From Ascaphus truei (lineage: Eukaryota > Chordata > Amphibia > Anura > Ascaphidae), in the NCBI GenBank assembly GCA_036426205.1, contig CM071568.1, positions 38,100,417 to 38,164,416 of the forward strand: 64,000 bases of DNA. Direction: 5' to 3'. The position numbers and the translations under genes were made by a program. The notes beneath the pieces were generated by a model. That model was not told the origin of the DNA. It did not search any database and saw nothing but the letters and a program-made list of their open reading frames with translations. Below, piece by piece: positions 34,099-45,173 of this stretch (its first letter is position 1; every line of letters starts with the position of its first letter).

Positions 34099-36580
34099 TC
34101 AGGCGCGCACCCGGGCAACATGGCGGCCGCGTGAGGTACTGCTGGGAGACGGGGATGCCGAGGACGACGGGGAACCCCCAGAACCGCCGGAGGTGAGTGG
34201 CGGTGGCGAAGGATGCGCGCCACGGCAGCAGGGGTGAATATAGGAGCAGAGGAACAAGGGCGCGGACGCCGCGATCCCTGATTCCTCACAGTAACCCCCC
34301 CCCCCCTCAGGATCGGCCTCAGGACGATCCTTCCATGGTTTTGATGGAAACTTCTCTCGGAAGCGTTTGAGGAGTCCTGGAGCATGAATATCTTTCAGGG
34401 GTACCCATGACCTCTCTTCGGGTCCAAAACCTCTCCAGTGTACCAAAAAGTGGACTTTACCTCTTGAAAGACGGGAATCCAGTAAAGCTTGAATCTCGTA
34501 TTCTTCGTTACTCTGTACCATCACCGGATCTGGTTTAGAAGTGTGGTCCGGAAAGAGGCTACTGGAGATGAATGGTTTGAGAAGCGAGGTATGAAAGACA
34601 TTCGGAATTCTCATGCTTTGAGGAAGTTGGAGTCGGAAGGAAACCGGATTTACCTGCTCCAAGATGGAAAAGGGACCCAGAAACCTAGGAGCCAATTTGA
34701 TGGAAGGAGTTTTGAGATGGATGTTCTTGGATGATAGCCAAACCTTGTCTCCGATCTTGTAATTAGGTACCGGACGACGGTGACGATCAGCCTGGTTCTT
34801 GGAAGACAATGATGCTTTTTGTAGTGCGGATTGGATTCTGAACCAAGAGTCCTGTAAGAGGGCAATGTGCTCGTCTACGGCTGGTATTCCAGAGGAATTT
34901 TTAGAAATAGGTAGACGAGCCGGATGGAATCCATAGTTAATGAAGAAGGGGGTCTCGCGGGTAGACTCATTCCTGGAAGAATTAAAGGCGAACTCAGCCC
35001 AGATAAGTAATTCTGCCCAGTCATCCTGAGAATTCGAGACGAAGCACCTTAAGTATTTCTCGAGGGATTGATTAACTCTCTCGGTTTGTCCGTTAGATTG
35101 AGGGTGATAACCAGAAGAGATGGAAGATGAGATACCCAGTCTCTTGGTGAAATTTCTCCAGAACTTGGAGACGAACTGTGAACCCCGATCAGACACGATG
35201 GATATGGGAATCCCATGGATCCGAAAAATCTCTTTGGAGAAAATATCAGCTAGGGCGGGTGAGGAGGGTAAACCTTTGAGAGGAATAAAGTGTGCCATCT
35301 TGGAAAACCGATCCACTACCACAAGAATGGTATTCATGCCATTCGACTTTGGCAACTCCACAATAAAATCCATCGATATGTGGGACCAGGTACGTTCCGG
35401 AATAGGTAAAGGTAAGAGGAGACCCTGCGGTTTCTGACGAGGAGTCTTGTTCCATGCACATACCGGACAAGACCGAGTAAATTCAAAAATGGTCTTTACC
35501 ATATTGGGCCACCAGAAAGTGCGACGGATGAGGTCCAACGTCTTCTTGAATCCAGGATGTCCCGCCGAACGGGCGGCATGTCCCCAATCCAGTATTTCAG
35601 GAATGAATTTGGGTTCCACGTACAAGGAATCTTTAGGAACAACCAGACCGATCGGGAGATTCTCTTGAGATTTGATGATCCTCTCCAGATTCTTGAATGC
35701 TACAGCTGCTAAGATTCTTTGTTTAGGAAGGATGTACTCGGTGGTTTTTTCTGATCTCTCTTCCGAAGAGTATTGCCGGGAGAGAGCATCCGCTTTGACG
35801 TTTTTAGTGCCAGGAATATATGAGAGCACAAAATTAAATCTAGAAAAAAAAAGCGACCAGCGAGCTTGGCGGGGACCTAAACGACGGGCATTCTCAATAT
35901 ACAATAAGTTTTTATGGTCCGTGAGAATAGTGAATGGCTCTTTAGACCCCTCCAGAAGATGTCTCCATTCTTGAAGAGCCAACTTGACGGCCAGAAGTTC
36001 CCTATTGCCCACGTCATAATTTCTCTCTGCAGAGGAGAATTTTTTGGAGAAAAACCCGCAAGGATGAAGTTTATCCTGGGAGGAAAATTTCTGCGACAGA
36101 ACCGCCCCAACCCCACAGTCCGAAGCGTCAACCTCTAAGGTGAAGGGGAAATTCGTGTTAGGGTGTCGAATGATGGGAGCAGAGACAAAAGTTTGTTTCA
36201 GTGTCTCGAATGCCGTGACAGCCTCTGGAGACCAAGATGAAGGGTCTGCACCTTTTTTGGTCAGTGCCGTGATAGGAGCGACAATGGTAGAAAAGTTGCG
36301 GATAAACTTCCGGTAATAGTTAGAAAAACCTAAAAACCGTTGAATAGATTTGAGGGAATTGGGTTGTGGCCAATCCACGACGGCCTTTAGCTTTTCTGGA
36401 TCCATGGCCAAGCCTTTGTTGGAGATGATGTATCCGAGAAAGGAAGTGGTAGACTGATGAAAAATGCATTTCTCCATTTTAGCAAACAACCGGTTCTCTC
36501 GGAGGCGTGAAAGCACAAACTTTGTATGGATGATATGATCCTGTAAGTTTTGAGAAAAAATAAGGATGTCATCCAGGTAC
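34099..36580 (-). CDS. Gypsy pol: RT end, RNase H, integrase, chromodomain
   Basis: One open frame of about 827 codons. It starts in the RT active site (VQYLDDILIFSQ), just inside the MITE junction. RNase H follows (FTLEVDASDCGVGAVLSQ ... FTILTDHKNLLYI). Integrase has HPGFKKTLDLIRRTFWWPNM with CPVCAWNK, then ISMDFIVELP, SDRGSQFVSKFW and SNGQTERVNQSLE, with all three catalytic acids kept. A chromodomain (EYEIQALLDSRLSRGKVHFL then VHWRGFGPEERSW) marks it as a chromovirus. The frame reads through the polypurine tract into the LTR and stops at 34099, so the true stop may have been shifted by an error in the G run. Confidence 0.9.
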
Positions 36581-36964
36581 TGCACCGACACACTTTATTC
36601 GAGCAAATACCCAGTATGTACCGGCAGATACTGGAATGCGCCGCTCCTACCTCTGACAAGCCCCGTTGCGTTGCCTTCCAGCCTGGGTTCATGCCTGGCT
36701 GACGGGGGCTGATCTGTTTAAATGATAATGATTAGGATTTAATAGGGCAATGCTTCGCGTGTCTACCAGATGCATAAATTCATGAATTGTAATGAGTATA
36801 TATATATATATACTGTGCAGTATTGCAGCCAGCGGGAATAAATGCTTCAATCCCGGCATGAAATAACCCAATGCACTCGGGCAGGAAAACAGTCACAAAC
36901 CTCAATACACCCGGGTATAACCGAATTCGTGGGACAGCCAGCTCAAATAAGTGTGTCGCCCGTG
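36581..36964. mobile_element. CACTA-like MITE inside gypsy RT
   Basis: Same family as 28211-28606. TAC lies at 36578-36580 and again, after one extra base, at 36966-36968. It splits the gypsy RT between the residues before YLDD and the YLDD motif. Compared with the intact copy it lacks many single bases, for example GTACCGGCAGATACTGG against GTACCTGGCAGATACCTGG, which fits low sequence quality more than age. Confidence 0.8.
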
Positions 36965-38939
36965 TTACAATGACAAATCGATTAAGACGTCCCGAAAGAT
37001 GTCATTGATGAAGTCCTTGAAAAAACTGCCGTGTGGTTGCATAACCCGAAGGTCATCACTAGATATTCGTATGTGTCCGACTGGGTGGTGAAGGCAGTCT
37101 TCCATTCATCGCCCTCCCGTGAGGGATGAGGTTGTATGCCCCACGAAGATCCGTTAGTAAAGAGATTGGCCCACTGAAGTCTATCAAAGAGTTCGGAAAT
37201 GAGTTGGGAGTGGATAACGATTCTTCACCGTATATGGTAAGATCCCGCTAATCTAATACATGGTCTGAGGGTACCATCTTTCTTGTGACAAAGAGAATCC
37301 AGCCCCCGCAGGAGAATGGAATGACGTCTGAAAGCCCCGCTTAAGATTCTTCACCCAATATTTTGTCCATAGCTCGGTCCGCGGCCAACGAGAGAGGATA
37401 AGATTGGCTTTAGGCAAGTATAACAGGTACCAGATCAAACGGACAATCGTAGGAACGATGAGGAGGTAGAGTTCAGACTGTGTCTTGCTGAAAAACGTCC
37501 CAGAATTCGCGGATTGGAAAGGTAACTCCCTCAGAGAACTGGATGTGTTGGCTAATAGAAAGGATGGGTTGCTTGATGCGAAAGAAGGTCCTCTGACCTG
37601 ACCTCAGTTAATCAGGGTTAGGAGAAACCCAATCGATGAGTGGATTATGCTTCTGTAACAGGGCAAGCCAGCGTGATAGGTGTTCCCGGGGCATGAATAA
37701 CACAAAACCCAGAGTCTTTTGTGAGAATGAGTGAGAAGGTGATAGGTCGGTTTCTAGGAGATATAGCCGGTGTGAGAGGTCGTATCAACCCGGACCAGGC
37801 AACGGAGAGAGTCCTTCTCGGAAAGTGGAATCTGATTTGTTCAGAAAAGGTTTGATCTATGAAGTTCCCTCCTGCGCCGGAATCGATAAATGCAGCTGTG
37901 GAGGTGCGGAAAGTCGGTCTGAAAGGGAGACGGATGAATAGTCAATCTTTGGGAAGTCCTTTTGGGAGGGGGACAAGGAGATTCAGTACCCAGAGAGCGA
38001 CCCTTCGTACTCACTGGGCTTAGTCGTTTCCCAGAGATGGTGGGGATGGTTACGGGTGCGCTGCTCAGAAGCTCGCAATGATGGCACGACTCCCAGTAGA
38101 GCGAAGATGTCGTGAAGGTGCCCGAGGTTGCTGAACTCCAAGTTGCACGGCTCTGGAGCTCCAGCGCCGGTAAGGGGGAGGAGACAGGTATCTGGTTAGT
38201 AGAGAACCTGGAAAAGGAAGCCGGGGAAAGGCATAGACCGGGAAAGCTGACGCTGAGGCGGCGTACCTGAAGGCGCTGATCCAACGAGAGCCAGGGAGAT
38301 GAGATCCTTCATGGACCCTGGCCTGGTGTGAGAAGCAAGAAGTTCATCCTTCAGAGACTCCGATAGAACCTTCCAGAAGACGGCGACTAAGGCCTCCTGA
38401 CCCCAATGAGTCTCAGCTGCTTATAGTTTAATTCAAAGCGTTATGGCCCACAGGCCGACGTCCCTGTGTAAGCCTTAGCAGGGTATCAGAAGCAGTCTTC
38501 TTGACGTGCGGGGGTATAAAAAACCTGTCGAAGTCCGTCTGAATGCCGCGTAATCGCGGTGTAATATCAGCGGCGTAGTTCCCAAGATCGGATGAGGCCC
38601 ATGCAGTGCATTACTGTGAGCAGACATATACGTAGGCTACCTTTTCGGCCCAGTAGCATAACAACTGGGGAGCCTCTCAAACGATCTCGCACTGGGTGAG
38701 AAAGCCACGACAGGCGTGTGGATCCCCTGCGTAGGGCTTGAGCCGGAATCTTCAGAACTGAAAATGAAGTGGAAGATAAGACAGGCTGCGCGGGGTGTGC
38801 AGCCGCAGGCGGTGCCTGTAAAGGGCGGTCCAATACCTGTGGGATGAGGACAGCCACTGATCCATTAAGGCCTGTGTATGTGTGGTACATGGCCGTCATC
38901 ATAGATCCACAGCTGGTTGCGTCTTGTGGGCTCGACATA
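36965..38939 (-). pseudogene. Gypsy gag-protease-RT half, unreadable
   Basis: On the minus strand the 37110-36970 part still shows the RT palm order (a DEWKTAF-like start, [10 protein letters not shown], then a DFINDIF-like piece), but frames change every few dozen bases. Gag-like text is seen near 38370-38290 (DELLASHTRPGSMKDLISLA). The neighbouring 3' half is one clean frame, so the abrupt decay is suspicious; see the finding on unpolished sequence. Confidence 0.6.
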
Positions 38940-40503
38940 TGTTACGCCGGTGCTGCCGCAGACCAGACCCGTTCCTTTCACGTAGGTGAGGAACGTATAG
39001 AAGCACGCACCCGCAGCAAAGGGAGCGTGTCCGGAGTGTGGTGATTTGGCGTTGCCAGCCAGGTGTTATTAGCTAGCATACTTGCCGGTACCGGTTGTAG
39101 AAATGACGTTGTCGTGCCGTAGCAAAGTCTGGGATTGGAGAATTCCGGAAGGTCGTTTGTCCAAGCAGGGGTCGAGAGCCACTGAGAGACGTCCGCCAAG
39201 CCAAGTCGTAACTGAGAGAATAAGAGAGAAAACGCCAGAGTAGTATCCAAGTGAAAACTATGTCGAGCAATGAATGATAGGAAGGACTGGCATTATAAAG
39301 TGTGGCTGACCAATCAGAAGTGAAGGCAGACCTGGAGGACTGCGTGGAGCCATCCTGGATAGGTTCCCTTGATTGGCAGGCAGGTGAGGACTCTTGTCTT
39401 GACAGGAGATCTTATTCTGTGTTGGGGGCGGGTCTTCACTGCCAGAGCAGATAAATTAACTTCGCCCGGCGCACGCTGTTCAGGCGCGCGCCCGGGCAAC
39501 ATGGCGGCCGCGTGAGGTACTGCTGGGAGACGGGGATGCCGAGGACGACGGGGAACCCCCAGAACCGCCGGAGGTGAGTGGCGCTGGCGAGGGATGCGCG
39601 CCACGGCAGCAGGGGTGAATATAGGAGCAGAGGAACCAGGGCGCGGACGCCGCGATCCCTGATTCCTCACACTGGGTCTGGATTGGAGAGTAGCGGGTCG
39701 TTGGGGTACTTTGCCAAGGTCAGGATTGGAGAGCGGTGAGTAGTTGTTGCGAGGATAGCCGAGATCAGGAGTAGAGAGTTCAGAATGGTTGTACGAAAGC
39801 CGGGTCAGGAGAGGAGAGATGCGGAGTCCAATAACGTAGCAGGGGTCACGCAGCAGCAGGAACAAGGCAGGAATCAGCAAAGCACAAGGCAGAAAGCAGC
39901 TAGGCACAGCGTCACACAAGGTTATGCTCAGCAAAGAATGAATGAGCAAGGCAGTTATAAAAAGGAACCTCCCTCCAATGGGAGTCAGGGCGGAACCAAA
40001 AGAAAGGCGTGGATAGGCTGCTGTGTCGCGCAGGTGCGCCCTATTGTACAGCCTGATTAGACCTGGGGGTGGAACTATGATCCACGCGCGTCACCAACGT
40101 CAGAGGATGGTGACTTGGTTGCGCGCCACTCACGCACCACGCATGCACATCGCGTGGGCGCGAACGGAGTCTGGAGGCGGGTCCAGAGAAGAACTGTTCC
40201 GCGTGCATCACCGACATCAGAGGAGGATGCCCAGAACACGCGTCACTCGCGCACCGCGCATGTCCATCGTCAGGGATGGGGCGGAGCTTGGAAACCGATC
40301 CGGATTGGAGACTGGCCAAACTAGTAGGCGTACGTCAGAGTGGGGGCAGAGATTAGGTGTGGGACCGGCAGGGGGACTTACCAGTCATGCGTCGTCCGTG
40401 CGTGCTTAGCAGAACCGCCATGGCATCGCGCCTCCTGAGTGCCTGATGGAATAGAATGGGGAGGGGAGTTCCGGCCCTCAGGATGGTGAATCCTCACACA
40501 GGC

Positions 40504-41060
40504 AGACATATTATCTCTGTGGTGGAAAAACAAAAATAATTATTCCTGCGCTCCTACCAGTTAGGCTAAAATAAAATAGTGATCTCATGAATAAAGGTTA
40601 TTTAGTTAAATCCTTTGGCCAAAGCATTATAAGCCTGCAGCCAATGTCAAGGCATAACCAAATTTGCAGGTACCTACATACTGTATGCTTTTGTGAGTAG
40701 CACAATTAAAAGCTGGCCAAAGCCAGTATCATAGTTACCTTATTATAGAGGTAAAATGTGGGTGCACAAATTCCCTGGTGTGAATATAATAAAATGTACA
40801 TATGTGTCTTTCTGTCAGCCTTATACATTCACCTGCTCTTGGAGCGTGTTGCGCAGACTGACACTGAAGTGTAATATACAGTACCTGCACTAATTGGAAA
40901 ATTGGTATAGGCTCTGTCCTGTAGGGAGGAGACATACACCTCCGAAGAACTGCTATGTAAAGCAGATGAGCCAATAAACCTATCCCTATGACGTTTCATT
41001 GACACTATGTTAATATGCCCTTATGGAGTATGCAGCATACTAATAATAATAATAATGACC
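40504..41060. other. No gene recognised
   Basis: AT-rich, apparently unique. A short TAA repeat (TAATAATAATAATAATGA) lies at 41040-41057. Confidence 0.5.
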
Positions 41061-41084
41061 TAATATTTGTGGAAGACTGTACTT

Positions 41085-41765
41085 ATTACCGCATTTCTTC
41101 CTATAGAAGTTTGCTGCTGCTAAGGCCTATCTTTTTACCAGCAGCAAAATTCTATAGGGAGGAGCGCAGTAATATAGATGCAGCGGACGTTATCCGACCA
41201 TTTCTCGAATTAATTTTCGAGATCTCCCCAAAATCCTTTCAACATTTGCCACGGCAAACTAATGATCCATTGGATTAACACACCAAGGGTCCTTGCTGTG
41301 TTAATCCTACCCCCTTCTTCCCGATTTACAGGCCCCGTTACGGGGTGCCGTTATCCCTCTGTTTTGTTTAGATACCACGGTCACGTCACCCACAGAATTT
41401 TAACATGGCGGGTATACAGACTTCCCATAACAGGGCCTATAACTCAGGAAGTAGGTGGTCTCCGGACCTGACTTCAATGTGGTTCAGCTCTGGAGATTCC
41501 CTGCTTCAATACTGTAGTGTTCAAATTTAAATAAAACCCCCACAATCCCCTGTTAGAGGCACCCAGGTAGAGTGACTGATTCAGCCTATCTCTTACTGTG
41601 CGTCTCTTACAGACAGGTAGACCTCTGTAGGATTAACACAGCAGGGACACCTGCTGTGTTAATCCGATGGACCATTTAGTCTGCAGTGGACCGTCTCGGA
41701 CCACGACACACTATAGTGCGTCATTCAACCCGATAAATGGTCGGATAATGGCTGTTGCATCTGTA
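41085..41765. mobile_element. Nested foldback with palindromic MITE copy C
   Basis: Outer inverted pair TTATCCGACCATTT (41191) and AAATGGTCGGATAA (41734). Two near-perfect hairpins flank the middle: 41272-41307 and 41630-41665, both built from GGATTAACACA ... TGTGTTAATCC. Between them lies a palindromic MITE of the 16610 family (CGATTTACAGGCCCCGTTAC ... GGGCCTATAACTCAGGAAG). A further imperfect hairpin (CTGCTGCTAAGG/CAGCAGCAAAATTCTATAGG) is at 41090-41180. Confidence 0.65.
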
Positions 41766-41879
41766 TGTACAATCTCTGTGGTCCAAGGTATATTGAAAAC
41801 TATAGTATTTAAAGCCTTATGTGTTCAAATTGAGTTCACACCTTATGAACAAGCTGCACATTGTCAACTTTAATCAGAG

Positions 41880-42720
41880 ATTACATGGAAACCTACATAT
41901 AAATGGGCTACTCTTGATGTCTAGGCACTTTACGCCTGTATAGAACATACTGAGTGTTTAAATGCTGTTGAGTATTTATTGACATTGGATCACAAATTCC
42001 CCCTTCTCCAACAACAGTTTTTGCTTGAGTATTGGCGTTATAATTTATGCTTGTTTAATAATCAATTTTATTTCCAGACTTGTGTAATGCCCATGAGGGC
42101 CATTTTTGACCCCAGTTATGCAAACCTGAACATGGGGTTTTGGGATGACAGGATTGTTTGGAACAAAGTACGACTGGGGGCGGACATGGACTATTATGGC
42201 CATTTCATTGATGATGTTCTTATTATTTGGTATTGTGAGGAGGAGTTCAAAATATATATTTTTACATACTTTGATAATAACTGTCTTGTATTTAAATTCA
42301 CTTACACTATTCACCCTTCTACGATTATTTTTTTGGACCTTTCACTTTTCGTAGATGATGATCTAAACAGACTGGTGGGTGTTCATTTTAAAGAGATATC
42401 AGTAAATAGTTATTTACACACAAATAGAAACCATCACAAAAATAGGTTGAAAACATTCCGCTAAGCCAATTCAATCTGTTGAGGAAGAATTGTTGTATAG
42501 AATCAAGCTTTTGATAAACAATCAAACATGTTGGTTGATAGTTGATGAAATGTTCTAATTACCTAGGCTTACCTAAATTCCTAACTAGATTTAATAAAGC
42601 TGCTGATAAAATTACACACATTTTGATTGAACACTGGAATATACTTTTATGTGACCCACAACTTAGTTGCGAGTTGCCCAAATCAGCTCATTTTGTGTTA
42701 AAAAGGCTTGTAGAATAAAA
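41880..42720 (+). pseudogene. Penelope-like reverse transcriptase fragment
   Basis: The frame 41979-42464, extended upstream in broken frames (ATLDV-ALYACIEHTE), carries an RT palm: FYFQTCVMPMRAIFDPSYAN then LNMGFWD, then YGHFIDDVLIIWYCEEEF with the IDD catalytic pair, FLDLSLFVDD and NSYLHTNRNHHKN. This order and the FIDD box fit Penelope-like elements rather than LINEs. It is closed by TAA at 42462; the thumb continues in other frames. No GIY-YIG part follows here; the L1-like LINE begins soon after. Confidence 0.8.
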
Positions 42721-42919
42721 AAATAACACTGTGTTAACTTAAGTAATACAAGGGTCATTCCTCTATAAAAAAAAAAACTATGGCATGCGCGGCGGCTGAA
42801 CTGCATGGACGTCTGAGCCATTTGCTCCGTCTTCAGCCGGCGGCAAAATATTAAAAGCTAACAGCACAACGCAACTGATTAATCAATAAACTGACTCAAA
42901 GCTGCCTTAAGACAGCAGG

Positions 42920-43872
42920 ATGTCGAAGGGGACTCGCTCAAAGCGCACATCAACAGTCCTCACCGATTACTTCGCGAAAGGGGATTCTGCACGCATGAAG
43001 AGCCAGGAGAATATGGCGCGCAGCGGCTCAGAATCTGAGGAGGAGGAGGTCGGAGCGGAGGGGGAAAAAAACACCTCGGACAACCCAATCGTTAGACGGA
43101 GCGATTTGAAAGAATTTTGTCAGGATATTAAGAGGTGCCTGCAATCTGAACTAGCGGCAATACGGGCAGATATACGGGGGATCGGGGAGAGGACTGACTC
43201 ATTAGAGAGGAAAATGGATGCCACCGCAAAAGCGATAAACAAGTGGCCCGGGTGCAGGCATCGGTCAGAGAGATTATGGACAGGCAGGAGGATGCTGACA
43301 ACCGTGACAGACGGAACAACTTACGCATACGTGGGGTGCCAGAATCAGAGACAGATCCTGAGGATTTTATGGGGAGATGGCTGCAACACCTGATGCCTGA
43401 CCGAGCAGAGCGAGACCTGCACCTCGATCGCTGCCACAGAGCTCTGAGAGCAAAGCCCCAACCTGGAGACCGACCACGTGACATAATCGCCAGATTCCAT
43501 TTCTTCCGAGTTAAAGAGGCATTTGGACAAATGACCAGAAACGAGGTGGAATTTGAAGGTCACAAAATACACGTGTATCAGGACATTTCCCCCACCACCC
43601 TAATAAAAAGACAACAGTTGACCCCAATCACGAAAGTCCTAAGGGAGGAAGGAACCCGGTATAGGTGGCTGTACCCCTTTGGCCTTTTGGTGGTCCAGAA
43701 TGGCAAGGCCCACACTATAAGGCGCCTTGAAGATGGCGTGCCCTTCCTTACGAAATTGGGGCTCCAAGATAAGATTCCGGAGGGGATGGAAGCAGGAGAG
43801 CCAGCTCCCGAGCCAGCTTGGAGAGAAGGCAGAAGAGGGGAAAAGAAGAAACAAGCCCGCAATCCTAAGTGA
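42920..43872 (+). pseudogene. L1-type ORF1p
   Basis: Starts MSKGTRSKRTSTVLTDYFAK. A Glu-rich stretch is followed by a coiled-coil-like part (LQSELAAIRADIRGIGERTD), then, in another frame from about 43240, the RRM core RRNNLRIRGVPESETDPEDF and the C-terminal domain (RPRDIIARFHFFRVKEAF ... TLIKRQQLTPITKVLREE). Order and motifs match L1 ORF1 RNA-binding proteins (transposase_22 family). A one-base shift around 43228-43240 splits the coiled coil from the RRM. Ends with a basic tail (EKKKQARNPK). Confidence 0.85.
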
Positions 43873-45173
43873 AGTCCCCCGCGATAGTTCCAGTTCAAAG
43901 ACATTCCCTACCTGTTCCAGTTGAGGCCTAGATGCTGCAAGCTCAGTCCTGGACCCCCTCGGGTCAGTGGCACTCCTGTCCCTGGGCTCGGACGGCGCTC
44001 CCCTCCAAATGGCAGCCATCTTGGATCAGCATCCACCCCACACTGAAGGAGAGGCGGAGCGGAGAGGATCTGGGGGAGGAGTTGTCTCTTCTCGCGAGAG
44101 TTCGAAGGGATAGCAGACCTGCCACACACAAGATGGCGCCGCGACCGGAAGTCAGGATGGCAACAGACGGCGGATGTCCTGGATACCCGCGCTGGATAAT
44201 GACGCTACGCTCGCACGGTCGAGGAGGGGAGAGGGGGGGGGGCGGGGGACTCTGAGAATAAGGGGAGAACGGGGAAGCACACAATGAGGAGGAGAAGGTA
44301 GTGGAGGGGGAAGTTATAGGATTCGAAATAGAAAGGGGAGAATCAGAAAACATAAGGAGCGCCCTATATGAAACTAAAACCAATGGGAAATGAGGAATGA
44401 ATGAATACGAAAAATAAGGGATGACTCAGTACTACATAGCTGAGCGCTCTGAGCATAGCACCCTCATGCTTAAATACCTCCCCCCTACCACAGCCACACA
44501 GACAAGGGATACAGAGGGAGCACCCCGAGAGGGGACAGACCCCTCTCCCCCTGGGGCTACACGAACAGGCCGACCCCATAGAGTACAGGTAGGGAACACA
44601 TTGTTTAGAGGTTAGAGTTAAAGATTAAAGTTAAAGTTTGACGTTATCATTAAGGCCCAAAGCTCTGACCAGAGAGTCCAATTGAACTATAAAGGGAAAG
44701 AAACCAAGAGCAGTAGAGTCAGTTTGTTAGTAAAATAGCCGTTAGACTTATAAAAGTTATATATACAGATGCAGCCGCCGACCGGAGCTGCAGTCTGGTC
44801 AGTGCCATGAGCCTACAACCTCGCCTCGGGGAACCTACCCCGAAGGGTGAGGAAGTCCTTGGGAGGAGGGGGGTTGGGGCCGTCAAACGGGTGGGCGGAG
44901 CCCTGGGAGCGGCCCCACGAGACCCCCACATTCCAAAGGCATGGGAAAGCCAGTGGCCTGGGGCCACTAGTATCTTCCCCACTATATGTACATTTCCTAC
45001 TGTTTCCTTCGTTCCCATTGTGTACCCCACTCCCCCCCTATCTTCTACCAAGGTGGAGCAACGTTGCGACCTGAAGCACCGCAGGACTTCGCAGGGCGGC
45101 GGGGGCTCCTGAGGGTCATCGGGCCACCTCGCTGGGATCCTCGACTGACGACAGGTGAGACACTACACATACT
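43873..45173 (+). other. Spacer between LINE ORF1 and ORF2
   Basis: 1.3 kb, GC-rich at 43960-44260, with GGCAGCCATCTTGG and AAGATGGCGCCGCGACCGG. Such words are typical of promoters or 5' leaders of L1-like elements (YY1-like CCATNTT core). L1 elements usually have a short inter-ORF gap, so the spacer may hold a second leader or an older insertion. Open frames here have no motif. Confidence 0.5.

Larger units (their letters stand above)
33550..39671 (-). mobile_element. Full-length chromodomain Ty3/gypsy, minus strand
   Basis: LTRs at 33550-34290 (741 bp, the 3' LTR) and 38940-39671 (732 bp, the 5' LTR), running TGTGAGGAATC ... GTAACA on the minus strand. CTGGG at 33545-33549 and 39672-39676 is the 5-bp TSD. 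A polypurine tract with a 13-14-G run abuts the 3' LTR. The LTRs are nearly identical outside 38940-39115, so this is a young insertion. Its gag-protease-RT half (36965-38939) is unreadable, probably because of sequence quality. Confidence 0.9.
33388..40498 (-). mobile_element. Solo LTR (host of a nested gypsy) with TSD CAGGC
   Basis: The two outer pieces, 33388-33549 and 39677-40498, together make one 984-bp LTR running TGTAATGCG ... GAATCCTCACA. CAGGC is present at 33383-33387 and 40499-40503. The inner 33550-39676 is a later gypsy insertion. The LTR is alone: no internal region or partner LTR is seen. Confidence 0.85.

Noticed and set aside
44807..45112. Frame of about 100 codons before LINE ORF2
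   Set aside because: Overlaps other frames on both strands in the LINE spacer and has no recognised domain.
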